A stretch of DNA of 64,000 nt from Candidatus Edwardsbacteria bacterium (GTDB lineage: Bacteria; Edwardsbacteria; AC1; EtOH8), in NCBI GenBank assembly GCA_018821925.1, contig JAHJLF010000075.1, forward strand, positions 1-64,000, written 5' to 3'. Positions 44,263 through 53,967 of the stretch are shown here, piece after piece. The stretch's first letter is position 1, and every line of letters begins with the position of its first letter. A program made the translations under genes and the position numbers. The notes below the pieces were generated by a model. That model was given only the letters and a program-made list of their open reading frames with translations, ran no database searches and was not told the DNA's origin.

Positions 44263-44373
44263 ACATCGCCGTTCTTTATCCACTGGTGGCACCTCAAACA
44301 TTATCTAACCCAAAAAACCGGCATCTCAATCGTTGCCGGGCACGCAGACCTGCATCTCAAAACGCAAACTTAA

Positions 44374-45396
44374 ATGGAAGCCAATAATAGAAGCATGACC
44401 AGAGAAACATCCGAAATAACCGAGCGTATCTCCCTGGCGGGAATAGACGCTGCCAACCTATTGGGGGCCGGAGACGCCAACCTGAAGCTGATCCAGCACT
44501 CCTTCAGATCCAGGCTTACCGCCCGGGGCGACGAGGTCATCATCAGGGGCCAGCCCCGGGAGCTGGAGATGCTCACCAGCCTGATCCTCCGTTTGCGGGA
44601 GAAGGTGGAATCAGGCGCGGCGCTGACTGAACGGGACATCGGCTACGCCATAGACGACCTCCGGCAGCAGCCGGCCGCCGGTTCCTCCCGGGAGAGGCCA
44701 GCCGGGCTCTCGGCCCTCAAGAAACTGATCAAAGCCAAATCGCCCGGCCAGGAAAGCTACCTGGAGGCCATGCAAAGCAGCGATCTGGTGATCGCCATCG
44801 GCCCGGCCGGAACCGGCAAGACCTACCTGGCGGTGGCCGCCGCGGTGGCGGCTTTAAATGAACGGCAGGTGGAGCGGGTGGTCCTGTGCCGGCCGGCGGT
44901 GGAGGCCGGGGAATCGCTGGGCTTCCTGCCGGGCGACCTCAAGGAGAAGATCGACCCCTACATGCGGCCGCTTTACGATGCCCTGTACGACATGATGTCT
45001 CCGGAGAAGGTTAACCGCTTTCTGGCCAACGATGTCATCGAGATCGTCCCCCTGGCCTACATGCGGGGACGGACCCTCAATAATTCCTTCGTGATCCTGG
45101 ACGAGGCCCAGAACGCCACCAAGACCCAGATGAAGATGTTTCTGACCCGGCTGGGCTTCAATTCCCGGGCCGTCATAACCGGGGACATCACCCAGATAGA
45201 CCTGGCCCGCGACGACAGCTCCGGGCTGATCGAAGCCCGCAACATCCTGCAGGAGGTGGAGGGCATCTGTTTCGTGGCCTTGGGGGAGCGGGATGTGGTG
45301 CGGCACCACCTGGTGCAGCGCATCATCCAGGCCTACCAGAACCATTCCGGCAACGGGCAAACGGACACCGGAGCCGAAGGAGGCCCGGCCGACTGA
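44374..45396 (+). CDS. PhoH-like ATPase
   Basis: A 340-aa PhoH family protein, a cytoplasmic RNA-linked ATPase. N-terminal part (residues ~15-80) is the domain [28 protein letters not shown]. The P-loop is [15 protein letters not shown]; then [43 protein letters not shown] and the [13 protein letters not shown] segments. No clear ribosome site lies before the ATG. It is followed by the HD phosphodiesterase, YbeY and CNNM genes, a set conserved in many phyla that is linked to RNA maturation and c-di-AMP. Confidence 0.93.
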   Translation: MEANNRSMTRETSEITERISLAGIDAANLLGAGDANLKLIQHSFRSRLTARGDEVIIRGQPRELEMLTSLILRLREKVESGAALTERDIGYAIDDLRQQPAAGSSRERPAGLSALKKLIKAKSPGQESYLEAMQSSDLVIAIGPAGTGKTYLAVAAAVAALNERQVERVVLCRPAVEAGESLGFLPGDLKEKIDPYMRPLYDALYDMMSPEKVNRFLANDVIEIVPLAYMRGRTLNNSFVILDEAQNATKTQMKMFLTRLGFNSRAVITGDITQIDLARDDSSGLIEARNILQEVEGICFVALGERDVVRHHLVQRIIQAYQNHSGNGQTDTGAEGGPAD

Positions 45397-45402
45397 CCGA
45401 TT

Positions 45403-47646
45403 ATGAAAATATCTCTGAAAAATATATTATCTCTGGCCAGGAACTTGTGGCCGCTGCACCCCCAATCCAGGAAGTTCCAGATCTACTGGATAAAGAGGGT
45501 GGCCCTGGCGGGCGTCCTTCTGCTGATAATAGCCAATCTTTTCTCCCCGGCCCGCAACGACGATATAAAACTCAAGATCGGCTCGGCCTCCCCGCGGGAC
45601 ATCCACGCCCCGTTCGATTTCCCGCTGGTCAAGGACCCGGCCCTGCTGAAGGCCCAGCAGGACAGCGCTGCTTCCCAAGTGCTGGCCATCGTCTACCGCA
45701 ACCCGGAGTTCGACAGGAAGCTGTACAGCGATGTGGAGCTTTTCCTGATCAAGCTTTTCAACCTCCGCCAGGAGGATGAGTATCTCGCCAACCAGGTAAA
45801 AGTCATTCAGTCCTGGAAACTGAACCTGAGCCGCAGTACCACCGATCTGCTGCTGACCGTGCCCGGCCTGTACTCCTTTCAGCAGGGACTAAAGGACATA
45901 GTCCACTCCCTGCTGGAGCCAGGGGTGCTTCCCTTAAGCGACAGCCAGGCCAAAATGCTGGGATCCGAAGTGGTGCTGCGGCAGGGGCAGGATCTAAAAC
46001 GTATTCCCTCCTCCCAGTTGTTTACCATGGAATCCCTGCCATTGATGATAAAGGTCAAAAGCCAGGCGGCCTTCCCCAATTCCGAGCCAATGGCCAAGGC
46101 CCTGGCTGAGGTGGCTTCAAAATTACTGGAGCCCAACCTGGCGGTGGACACCAGCGAGGTGGGATCGGCCCGGGCCCGGGCCCGGGAGTCGGTCTCCAAA
46201 TACACCGGCCAGGTGGCCAAAGGCGAGAAGATCGTTTCCGCCTACCAGAAGGTGGACCAGCCAACGGCCCAGAAGCTCAATTCGCTGCAGCTCAAGCTGG
46301 AAGAGATCACTATCGTCACCCGGCGCAGCGGCTGGAATTATGTGCTGACCCTGCTTTCCCGGCTGCTGGCCCTGGGCTTCTTTCTGGGCATCCTGACCTT
46401 TTATCTGATCCGGTTCCGCCCGGAGGTTTTCCGCAACTTTCACTCGCTGCTGATCCTGGCCACCATCATCCTGCTCAGCGTGCTGTCCGGCTGGCTGGTG
46501 CTGTCCCGCCCCGATTTCCCCCCCTACCTGCTCCCGGCGGCCCTGGGCCCGATACTGACCAGCCTGATGTTCGATATCCCGCTGGGGGCGGTGATGGCCG
46601 TTACCGCCAGCCTGCTGTTCGGGGTGGTCACCGAACTGAGCCTGCCCATCACGGTGGTGGCCCTGGCCTCGGGCTCGGTGGCCTCCTTCCTGGTCAAGGG
46701 CCTGCGCAGCCGATTCCAGTTCATCATCACCAGCTTCTTCGCCATCACCCTGGCCAGCGGCCTGGCCATCGCCGCCATGGAATACCTGAAGCTGTCCACC
46801 TTTCAGCAGATCCAGCACTCCCTGCTGATGGCCCCGGCCAGCGCCTTCCTGTCGATAGTGTTGACCCTGCTGCTGCTGCCGGTGCTGGAGGCGGTCTTCA
46901 ACACCACCACCGATTACAGCCTGTTGGAGATGGCCGATCCCGACCAGCCCCTTTTAAAGCGTCTGTCCATCGAGGCCACCGGCACCTTCCAGCACAGCCT
47001 GCTGGTGGGCAACCTGGCCGAGGTGGGGGCCAAGGCCATCGGGGCCAACAGCCTTCAGGCCCGGATCATGGGCTATTATCACGATATCGGAAAACTGGCC
47101 AAGCCGGACTATTTCATAGAGAACCAGGCCGGAGTCGTCAACCGCCACGACAGCCTGGCCCCCAAGATGAGCTTTCTGGTGGTGGCCGCCCATGTCAAGG
47201 AGGGGCTGGAACTGGCCAAGAAGCACCGTCTGCCCCAGATCATCAAGGATGCCATCGCCCAGCACCACGGCACTACTCTGTCCAAATATTTCTATCACAA
47301 GGCTAATCTTTCCTCCGAGGGCAAATTGCTGGAAGGGGATTTCCGCTATCCCGGGCCCAAGCCCCAGTCTAAGGAGATCGGCCTGGTGATGCTGGCCGAC
47401 GTGGTGGAGGCCTCGGTCAGGTCTTTGAAGGACCGTGATCCCAAGCGGGTCCGCCGGATGGTCAAGGCCACCATTGCCGACAAGGCCAACGAGCTGGAGC
47501 TGGACGAGTCCAACCTGACCCTCCACGACCTGCACATGGCCGGCGAGGCTTTCCTGCCGGTGCTGCTGGCCCTGTTCCATCCCCGGATAGAATACCCCGA
47601 GGCCAAGAACGGCGGAGAATCCAAGAATAATCACCCCCAGGGTTAA
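45403..47646 (+). CDS. 7TM-HD family phosphodiesterase, PgpH-like
   Basis: A 747-aa membrane protein. Residues 30-50 form the first helix, followed by an extracytoplasmic domain to about residue 310, then six or seven helices (residues ~315-500, e.g. LTLLSRLLALGFFLGILTFY and SLLILATIILLSVLSGWLV). The C-terminal HD domain (about 515-720) has TGTFQHSLLVGNLAE, GYYHDIGKLAKPDYF, AIAQHHGTT and VMLADVVEAS, a complete HD metal site. PgpH-type enzymes hydrolyse cyclic di-AMP; whether this one does is inferred from architecture and operon. Confidence 0.92.
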   Translation: MKISLKNILSLARNLWPLHPQSRKFQIYWIKRVALAGVLLLIIANLFSPARNDDIKLKIGSASPRDIHAPFDFPLVKDPALLKAQQDSAASQVLAIVYRNPEFDRKLYSDVELFLIKLFNLRQEDEYLANQVKVIQSWKLNLSRSTTDLLLTVPGLYSFQQGLKDIVHSLLEPGVLPLSDSQAKMLGSEVVLRQGQDLKRIPSSQLFTMESLPLMIKVKSQAAFPNSEPMAKALAEVASKLLEPNLAVDTSEVGSARARARESVSKYTGQVAKGEKIVSAYQKVDQPTAQKLNSLQLKLEEITIVTRRSGWNYVLTLLSRLLALGFFLGILTFYLIRFRPEVFRNFHSLLILATIILLSVLSGWLVLSRPDFPPYLLPAALGPILTSLMFDIPLGAVMAVTASLLFGVVTELSLPITVVALASGSVASFLVKGLRSRFQFIITSFFAITLASGLAIAAMEYLKLSTFQQIQHSLLMAPASAFLSIVLTLLLLPVLEAVFNTTTDYSLLEMADPDQPLLKRLSIEATGTFQHSLLVGNLAEVGAKAIGANSLQARIMGYYHDIGKLAKPDYFIENQAGVVNRHDSLAPKMSFLVVAAHVKEGLELAKKHRLPQIIKDAIAQHHGTTLSKYFYHKANLSSEGKLLEGDFRYPGPKPQSKEIGLVMLADVVEASVRSLKDRDPKRVRRMVKATIADKANELELDESNLTLHDLHMAGEAFLPVLLALFHPRIEYPEAKNGGESKNNHPQG

Positions 47647-47673
47647 CTAGATAAATTTAACTTGCCGGTTGCC

Positions 47674-48102
47674 ATGATGACCGTTTTCATCGAATGCCTG
47701 GACAACTCATCCCCTATCAAGGAAGCCGGATTGAAACGCTGCATCTGCCGGATCCTGGAGGCCGAGGGCTATGCCGATTACGACCTGACATTGATCCTGG
47801 CCGACAGCGCCTGTCTGCGGCGGCTCAATAAAAAATACCGCAATATTGACAAGGTCACCGACGTCATCTCCTTCGCCATGCTGGAGGGGAACGCCCCGCC
47901 GGTGGCCGACGCCAACTTGGGGGACATCTACATCTCCCTGCCCCGCACCAGGAGACAGGCCCGGGAATACCGGGTCAGCTTCGAGGAGGAGCTTAAAAGA
48001 CTGATGATCCACGGTCTGCTGCACCTTTTGGGTTATGATCACATCAAGCCCGGCCAGGCGGTAAGGATGCGCAAGAAAGAAGCGATCTATATTGGTTATT
48101 AG
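47674..48102 (+). CDS. ybeY: Endoribonuclease YbeY
   Basis: A 142-aa zinc RNase that trims 16S rRNA and checks ribosome quality. The zinc signature HGLLHLLGYDH near residue 120 is intact, as are the core strands (VTDVISFAML and NLGDIYISL). Start 47674 (ATG) is used; a TTG at 47662 gives a longer frame without a ribosome site. It follows the HD gene by 27 bases, the usual gene order. Confidence 0.93.
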   Translation: MMTVFIECLDNSSPIKEAGLKRCICRILEAEGYADYDLTLILADSACLRRLNKKYRNIDKVTDVISFAMLEGNAPPVADANLGDIYISLPRTRRQAREYRVSFEEELKRLMIHGLLHLLGYDHIKPGQAVRMRKKEAIYIGY

Positions 48103-48109
48103 GTGCTGG

Positions 48110-48250
48110 TTATTTGATCTCAAAAAACTAAAGAAGCTTGGTGTCTTAGTGACTTAAAAGCAGCCTGGATTCCCTATTTCTCGGGAATGACAATTATTAT
48201 TGTGGATTGCTTCATTTGCCAAGCAGAGATGTATTTTCGCAATGACATTC
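48110..48250. repeat. Dispersed-repeat DNA before the CNNM gene
   Basis: GGATTCCC...GGGAATGACA (48167-48192) and GGATTGCTTCATTTGC (48204) to CGCAATGAC (48246) match families found at 8940 and 9054. It lies within the long frame preceding the true start of the next gene. Confidence 0.6.
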
Positions 48251-48324
48251 AGACCAAATCAAAAAATCAAAACGCCTCATTATCCTCGCGACAAAAAATT
48301 CAACTTAACACAAGGAGTCCTTTT

Positions 48325-49671
48325 TTGGATAGCAATCTATGGTTTGAGGTCCTTTTCATCGCCCTGCTTATTATGCTCAACGGCTTTTTCGCCGCCGCCG
48401 AGATCGCCCTGATCTCCGTCCGCAAGTCCCGCCTCAAGGAGCTGGCCCAGAACGGCAGCCGCAAGGCCGGCATCATCCTGAACATTCTGGAGGATCCCTC
48501 CCGCCTGTTCGCCACCATCCAGATCGGCGTCACCTTCGTGGGCTTTCTGGCCGCCGCCATCGCCGCGGTCAGCACCTACAAAATACTGGCCGAATGGATA
48601 TCCCGCCTCCCCATCTGGTTCATCAGTTCCAACAGCCAGCCCATCGCCGTGGCCCTGGTGACGGTGATCATCTCCCTGGTGACTTTGATCTTCGGAGAGC
48701 TGGCCCCCAAGAACATCGCCCTCAAACATGCCGAGCCCATCGCCCTTTTTGTGGCCGACCCGCTGAATTTTATGGCCAAGGCCGCCAAGCCCCTGATCTG
48801 GCTGCTGGCCAAATCCAGCGACCTGGTGCTGTCGGTCTTCGGTATCAAGAAGGTTCAGAACAACCAGCTGGTGACCGAGGACGAGATCCGGTCCCTGCTG
48901 CGGGCCGGGCACGAGCAGGGCCTGCTGGACCGCTCCGAGACCGAGATGATCCACGGCATCTTCGAGCTGGGCGAGACCACCGCCAGGGAGATCATGGTGC
49001 CCCGGATAGACATGGTCAGCGCCGAGGACAACCTGACCCTGGGAAAGGCTTTGCGCCTGATGGACCAGTCCGGACACTCCCGGATCCCGGTGTTCCACGA
49101 CACGGTGGACAATATAGTGGGCTTCGTCCACGACGAGGACGTCAACCGGGCGCTGAAGAACAAGGAGCGCTCCGCCCCCATCACCGACATCATCCGGCCG
49201 GCTCATTTCGTGCCCGACTCCAAAAAATTAGACAGCCTGCTGGAGGATTTCAAGGCCTGGAAGACCCACGGCGCCATCGTGGTGGACGAGTACGGAGGCA
49301 CCGCCGGGATGGTGACCCTGGACGATGTGCTGGAAGAGATCGTGGGCGATATCCGGGACGAGTTCGACACCGAGGTGCCGCACTACAAGAGAATAGACGA
49401 CCGCACCTGCCGGATAGACGCCCGGATGGACATCGAGGAATTGAACGAGGCCCTGGGCACCAGCTTCCCCACCGAGGGCTACGAGACCTTCGGGGGGTTC
49501 ATCTACGACATCGCCGGGAAGGTGCCCACGGTGGGCGATAAACTGCGCTGGCCGCTGGCCGACCCGACTTGGGAGTTCCTAGTGGAGAACGTCAGCCGGA
49601 GAAGGATAATCTCGGTGCGGACCAAACGGCTGGGAAAGGTGTCGGCCAAGGCAGTAGCATCTAAGGAATAA
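48325..49671 (+). CDS. CNNM/CorC family transporter-associated protein
   Basis: A 448-aa membrane protein. Start is TTG 48325, chosen because AAGGAG (48312-48317) lies 7 bases upstream; the longer frame from 48187 runs through dispersed repeats. It has a CNNM transmembrane domain (WFEVLFIALLIMLNGFFAAAEIAL, then IQIGVTFVGFLAAAIAAVSTY and ALVTVIISLVTLIFGELAPK). A CBS pair follows (ETTAREIMVPRIDMVSAEDNLTLG, then ADIIRPAHFVPDSKKLD-type) with GAIVVDEYGGTAGMVTLDDVLEEIVGDI. The end is a CorC/HlyC domain. Such proteins export Mg2+/Co2+ or sense them; role here inferred. Confidence 0.92.
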   Translation: MDSNLWFEVLFIALLIMLNGFFAAAEIALISVRKSRLKELAQNGSRKAGIILNILEDPSRLFATIQIGVTFVGFLAAAIAAVSTYKILAEWISRLPIWFISSNSQPIAVALVTVIISLVTLIFGELAPKNIALKHAEPIALFVADPLNFMAKAAKPLIWLLAKSSDLVLSVFGIKKVQNNQLVTEDEIRSLLRAGHEQGLLDRSETEMIHGIFELGETTAREIMVPRIDMVSAEDNLTLGKALRLMDQSGHSRIPVFHDTVDNIVGFVHDEDVNRALKNKERSAPITDIIRPAHFVPDSKKLDSLLEDFKAWKTHGAIVVDEYGGTAGMVTLDDVLEEIVGDIRDEFDTEVPHYKRIDDRTCRIDARMDIEELNEALGTSFPTEGYETFGGFIYDIAGKVPTVGDKLRWPLADPTWEFLVENVSRRRIISVRTKRLGKVSAKAVASKE

Positions 49672-49775
49672 CGGACCCCGACCGCCCCCTTAATCCCCCT
49701 CCCGCAAGGAGGGGGAAAATGTCATCAGAGCCCGGCAAGCCGAACGGGTGACGGTAGTATAAAGAATCTGAGATT
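49672..49775. repeat. Intergenic repeats after CNNM
   Basis: CCCCCTCCcgcaaGGAGGGGG, then TGTCAT...GCCCGGCAAGCC...GGGTGAC (49720-49753), a member of the TGTCAC family whose core matches 53840. Confidence 0.55.
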
Positions 49776-49862
49776 ATGAAAAAGAAAAACCAAATAGTGT
49801 TCATCCATGGCGGGACCACATTTAAGAGCCAAAAGGATTATCTGGGGTATCTTCTTCAGTAA
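49776..49862 (+). pseudogene. N-terminal fragment of a serine-hydrolase-like gene
   Basis: A 28-residue frame, MKKKNQIVFIHGGTTFKSQK and DYLGYLLQ then stop. This is the start of the RBBP9/YdeN-type alpha/beta hydrolases (FIHGGTTF). The rest is missing, so only a decay remnant is left. Confidence 0.5.
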
Positions 49863-49981
49863 TGTGTATAAAATCCCGAAATCCCAGGCATCATCGTTCT
49901 ATGAGATAACAAACCCGACTGCCCGGACGATCATCACAAGGCTACGGGGGTGAAACTGGCCCACCCGGAAAGATAGATTCA

Positions 49982-52264
49982 ATGAAAAAACCTCTCGGTA
50001 TTCGCAAGATCGCCTTCCTGGGCGATTACCTCCCGCGAAAGTGCGGCATCGCAACCTTCACCACGGACCTGCGCACCTCGGTGGCGGCGGAGTTCCCCGC
50101 CACCCAGTGCCTGGTGGTTCCGGTCAATGACGTCGAGGGCGGCTACGATTACCCGCCGGAGGTGCGGTTCGAGATCGCGGAGCAGGACCTGCCGTCCTAT
50201 TTGCGGGCGGCCGATTTTCTCAACATCACCAATGTGGACGTCCTCTGCGTGCAGCACGAGTTCGGCATCTACGGCGGGGCGGCCGGCAGCCACCTGCTGG
50301 CCCTGCTGCACAAGCTGCGGATGCCCATCGTCACCACGCTCCACACCATCCTGCGCGAGCCCAATCTCGAACAGCGGCGGGTGATGCGCGAATTGATCCG
50401 GCTGTCCACCCGGCTGGTGGTGATGTCCGAAAAGGGCCGGGAGTTTCTGCTGGACGTCTATCAGGCGCCAGCCGACAAGGTAGACCTCATTCCCCACGGC
50501 ATCCCCGAGATGCCCTTCGCCGATCCCAATTATTTCAAGGACGAGTTCGGGGTGGCCGGCAAGCAGGTACTGCTCACCTTCGGGCTTCTTTCGCCGAACA
50601 AGGGCATCGAGTATGCCCTGCGGGCCCTGCCGGCCATCATCGCCGAGTTTCCCAACACGGTCTACATCGTGGTGGGGCAGACCCACCCCAACCTCCTGCG
50701 CGAGGAGGGCGAGTCCTACCGATTGAGCCTGGAGCGGATGGCCAAGGAGCTGGGGGTCCAGAAGCACGTGGTGTTCTTCAACCGCTTCGTCGAGCTGGAG
50801 GAGCTGACCCGGTTCATCGGCGCTACGGACATCTACCTTACCCCCTACCTGACCGAATCGCAGATAACCTCGGGCACCCTGGCCTACGCCTTTGGGGCCG
50901 GCAACGCGGTGGTGTCCACCCCCTACTGGCACGCCAAAGAATTGCTGACCGAGGAACGCGGCAAATTAGTGCCGTTCCGCGACCCGGAGTCCATTTCCGG
51001 GGCCGTCATCGGCCTGCTGCACGACGGACCGCTGCGCCATTCGATGCGTAAGAACGCCTATCAATTGGGGCGGGGCATGGTGTGGAACCGGGTGGCACAT
51101 CTTTACGTGGAATCCTTCCGCCGGGCCGGCCAGGAGCACAGCTTCGTGGGGCGAAAATCCTCGCCCATCAAGACCCTTGACGAACAGCCCGATCAGCTGC
51201 CGGCTCTGAAGCTGGACCACCTGTACCGCCTGAGCGACTCGACCGGGATATTCCAGCACGCCAGCTTCACGGTCCCCAATTTTGCCGAGGGCTACTGCAC
51301 TGATGATAACGCCCGGGCCCTGCTGCTGACGCTGATGCTTCAGCAGGCGGGGCACAGCACGCCGCGCACCAACGAGCTGGCCGCCACCTATTCCGCCTTT
51401 TTGAACCACGCCTTCGTCCGCAAGACCCGCCGCTTCCGCAATTTCATGAGCTTCGACCGGCGCTGGCTGGAGGATGTCGGCTCGGAGGATTGCCATGGCC
51501 ATGCCCTGTGGGCGCTGGGACTTTGCATGGGGCATGCCGGCCACGGCAGTTTCCATATGCTGGCGGCGGAGCTCTTCGAACAGGCCCTGCCGGTTGCCCC
51601 CGGACTGACCTCGCCCCGGGCCTGGGCCTTCGCCCTGATCGGCATAGATGAATACCTGCGGCGCTTAAGCGGCGACCGGCGGGCCAGCCAGATCCGGGAA
51701 TCGCTGACCGCCAAGCTGATGCAGCGCTACGCCGATGCCGCCACCGAAGACTGGCAATGGTTCGAGGACGTGGTCTCCTACACCAATGCCAAGCTGCCGC
51801 ACTCCCTGATCATCAGCGGCCGCAGCATGAACAATGCCGAGATGCTGGAGATCGGCCTCAAAACGCTACGCTGGCTGGTCAAGGTGCAAACCTCAGATAC
51901 CGGTTCCTTCCGGCCGGTCGGCTCCAACGGGTTCTTCCCCAAGGATCAGGCCCGGGCCCTGTTCGACCAGCAGCCGATCGAGGCCCAGGCCACGGTATCG
52001 GCCTGCATCGAGGCCTACTCCGCCACCGGCGACATGTACTGGGCGGCCGAGGCCCGCCGGGCCTTCGAATGGTTTTTGGGACGGAACGATCTGGGCCTGG
52101 CCTTGTACGATTCCACCACCGGGGGCTGCCGCGACGGCCTGCATGTCGACCGGGTCAGCCAAAACCAGGGGGCCGAGTCAACCCTGGCCTTCCTGCTGGC
52201 GCTGGCGGAGATGCAGACCCTCCAAAGCACCCTCAGCAGTTTCAAAGAACCGTCGGGCGAATAG
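49982..52264 (+). CDS. GT4 glycosyltransferase fused to an alpha/alpha-toroid domain
   Basis: A 760-aa cytoplasmic protein. Residues 1-390 are a GT4 (GT-B) domain: LGDYLPRKCGIATFTTDL, VQHEFGIYGG, PHGIPEMPFAD, TFGLLSPNKGIEYALRALP and TESQITSGTLAYAFGAG (donor-binding Glu/Gly region). Residues ~400-750 are helical repeats like a glycosidase/lyase toroid (FAEGYCTDDNARALL, FNF..FDRRWLEDVGSEDCHGHALWALG, AWAFALIG and FEDVVSYTNAKLPHSLIISG). A single-base gap and shared strand pair it with a GH130 gene, as seen in other bacteria, suggesting a two-step manno-oligosaccharide pathway (inference). The start follows ATTCA without a clear ribosome site. Confidence 0.85.
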   Translation: MKKPLGIRKIAFLGDYLPRKCGIATFTTDLRTSVAAEFPATQCLVVPVNDVEGGYDYPPEVRFEIAEQDLPSYLRAADFLNITNVDVLCVQHEFGIYGGAAGSHLLALLHKLRMPIVTTLHTILREPNLEQRRVMRELIRLSTRLVVMSEKGREFLLDVYQAPADKVDLIPHGIPEMPFADPNYFKDEFGVAGKQVLLTFGLLSPNKGIEYALRALPAIIAEFPNTVYIVVGQTHPNLLREEGESYRLSLERMAKELGVQKHVVFFNRFVELEELTRFIGATDIYLTPYLTESQITSGTLAYAFGAGNAVVSTPYWHAKELLTEERGKLVPFRDPESISGAVIGLLHDGPLRHSMRKNAYQLGRGMVWNRVAHLYVESFRRAGQEHSFVGRKSSPIKTLDEQPDQLPALKLDHLYRLSDSTGIFQHASFTVPNFAEGYCTDDNARALLLTLMLQQAGHSTPRTNELAATYSAFLNHAFVRKTRRFRNFMSFDRRWLEDVGSEDCHGHALWALGLCMGHAGHGSFHMLAAELFEQALPVAPGLTSPRAWAFALIGIDEYLRRLSGDRRASQIRESLTAKLMQRYADAATEDWQWFEDVVSYTNAKLPHSLIISGRSMNNAEMLEIGLKTLRWLVKVQTSDTGSFRPVGSNGFFPKDQARALFDQQPIEAQATVSACIEAYSATGDMYWAAEARRAFEWFLGRNDLGLALYDSTTGGCRDGLHVDRVSQNQGAESTLAFLLALAEMQTLQSTLSSFKEPSGE

Positions 52265-52266
52265 CG

Positions 52267-53772
52267 ATGAACAAAATAATCGTCTCCCACAAAGATAATA
52301 TTGCCCCTGCCATAATGCCTCCGGCGGTACAGGCAAAACGCATCGGTCCGGTGATCTCACCGGACCGTTCCCGGGTGTTATTGCGGCCCTTCTATCCCGC
52401 CCGGAAAAGCATTGCCCGGAGGATCGTGGCCCGGGTGATGGCCCTTACCGCTGAAGCGGCAGCCCAATTGCTGGCATCGGTGCTTAGCGAGTTCAAAGAC
52501 CGGCATGAAAACGTCGAGCAGACCTTCCTCAACCGCTTCAAGCAGGTGCAGGCGTATCTTAAGGACCGGCAGGAAACCCCGCCGGAGAAACAGTTATTGA
52601 TCGGATCCTATTTTTCGCACGAATATTCGCCGGAGTCGGCGGCCCTGTTCAATCCGTCCATTGTGCCGCACCCCAACCAGGCCGGGCTTCCCGATGGCTC
52701 GCTCCGTTTTGTCTTAAGTCTGCGGGCCACCGGGGAGGGGCACATCTCCTCCATCACCTTCCGCACCGGCACCGTCAGCGCCCAGCACCGCATCAAACTG
52801 ACGCCGCTGGTACCCTTTGTTACCGAGCCGGAGCCCCTGTCCAACGCCACCTATCAGAAAGAGCTCTTCGCCCGCAAACTTCAGGAGGCGGGCCTGCACA
52901 GTAACTTCTGCCGGCGGGTGGTGGCTCAGCTTCCCGGGGAATTCGTTTTGGACGACCTGCGCCGGATGCTGAAAGCCGAGCGCCGGAAAATGACCCCGGT
53001 CGACGCCCTGGCCGACCGGGCCGCCCAAGGCGTCCTGCTGCTGGCCGAATCCAACTACCAGGTGCGGTTCGATCCCGCCAGCCACCTGGCCCAGCGGATC
53101 CTCTTTCCCTCGGTGCCCAGCCAGAGCAACGGCATCGAGGACGCCCGGTTTGTCATGTTCCGGGACGAGGACGGCAGCATCACCTACTACGCCACCTACA
53201 CCGCCTACGACGGCAGGATCACCCTGCCCCAGCTGTTGGAGACCAAAGATTTTATCCAATTCAAGTTCCTGACCCTCAACGGCCCGGCCGTCCAGAACAA
53301 GGGCATGGCCCTGTTCCCCCGCAAGATCGACGGGCGTTACGCCATGCTGTCGCGCCAGGACGACCAGAATATTTTATTGATGTACTCCGACAATATCCAC
53401 TTCTGGCAGACGCCCAAAATGCTGCTGCAGCCGGCCCAGCCCTGGGAGATGGTCAAGATCGGCACCTGCGGCTCACCCATAGAGACCGAGGCCGGCTGGT
53501 TAGTGCTGAGCCACGGGGTCGGCCCCATGCGGAAGTACTGCCTGGGCGCCTTTTTGCTGGACCTTAAAGACCCCTCGCGGGTGATCGGCCGCCTGCGCCA
53601 GCCGCTGTTGTCGCCAAATGAGGACGAGCGCGAAGGCTACGTGCCCAATGTGGTTTACACCTGCGGCGCTCTGCTGCACGGCCGGGAGCTGGTGATTCCT
53701 TACGCCATGAGCGACTATGCCAGCAACTTTGCCACCGTGCCGCTGGACGCCCTGCTGGCGGCGATGGAATGA
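52267..53772 (+). CDS. GH130 family glycoside phosphorylase-like protein
   Basis: A 501-aa protein of GH130, the family of beta-mannoside phosphorylases and hydrolases. The five-bladed propeller motifs are NPSIVPHPN (near 131), SNGIEDARFVMFRDEDG with the family's Glu-Asp-Ala-Arg segment, GRYAMLSRQDDQNILLMYS, KIGTCGSPIETEAGWLVLSHGVG and YVPNVVYTCGALLHGRELVIPYAMSD. The longest frame opens upstream at 51757, but the N-terminus MNKIIVSHKD at 52267 directly follows the GT4 stop and is more plausible. Phosphorolysis versus hydrolysis cannot be decided here. Confidence 0.85.
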   Translation: MNKIIVSHKDNIAPAIMPPAVQAKRIGPVISPDRSRVLLRPFYPARKSIARRIVARVMALTAEAAAQLLASVLSEFKDRHENVEQTFLNRFKQVQAYLKDRQETPPEKQLLIGSYFSHEYSPESAALFNPSIVPHPNQAGLPDGSLRFVLSLRATGEGHISSITFRTGTVSAQHRIKLTPLVPFVTEPEPLSNATYQKELFARKLQEAGLHSNFCRRVVAQLPGEFVLDDLRRMLKAERRKMTPVDALADRAAQGVLLLAESNYQVRFDPASHLAQRILFPSVPSQSNGIEDARFVMFRDEDGSITYYATYTAYDGRITLPQLLETKDFIQFKFLTLNGPAVQNKGMALFPRKIDGRYAMLSRQDDQNILLMYSDNIHFWQTPKMLLQPAQPWEMVKIGTCGSPIETEAGWLVLSHGVGPMRKYCLGAFLLDLKDPSRVIGRLRQPLLSPNEDEREGYVPNVVYTCGALLHGRELVIPYAMSDYASNFATVPLDALLAAME

Positions 53773-53817
53773 ACGATAGATAAGAGTGTTTAGATTATAG
53801 ATTTTAGGGATTATCCT

Positions 53818-53864
53818 TGTCACACTGAGAGGCCTTGATTGCCCGGCAAGCTGAATGTGTGACA
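53818..53864. repeat. Dispersed TGTCAC...GTGACA element
   Basis: TGTCACACTGAGAGG to GTGTGACA, with core TGCCCGGCAAGCTGAA closely similar to 49730-49748. Confidence 0.6.
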
Positions 53865-53940
53865 ACATACAAGGTGCGTAATTCTATCCCCGGGTTGTGG
53901 ATATATACACCTTTACCTGACGATTAAAATAAAATATACA

Positions 53941-53967
53941 CGCGCTTCGCCGATCCAGTAGTTAGCC
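53941..53967 (+). other. Integration site at the left edge of the cassette cluster
   Basis: CGCGCTTCGCCGATCCAGTA is followed by GTTAGCC at 53961-53967, the R' core of an attI or attC site (cut between G and TT). The matching left half of an attC is not visible upstream, so this is an attI-like site or the right half of a worn attC. Confidence 0.5.

Noticed and set aside
44019-44387. 122-aa open frame before phoH
   Set aside because: Starts before the promoter at 44061, has no ribosome site and looks like unrelated residues; treated as leader DNA.
51757-52266. Long N-terminal extension of the GH130 frame
   Set aside because: It overlaps the GT4 gene in another frame and reads as Gly/Arg/Pro-rich nonsense; ATG 52267 is better placed.
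53900-53960. Complete attC to the left of cassette 1
   Set aside because: Only the right core GTTAGCC is present; no R'' partner was found within 120 bases upstream.
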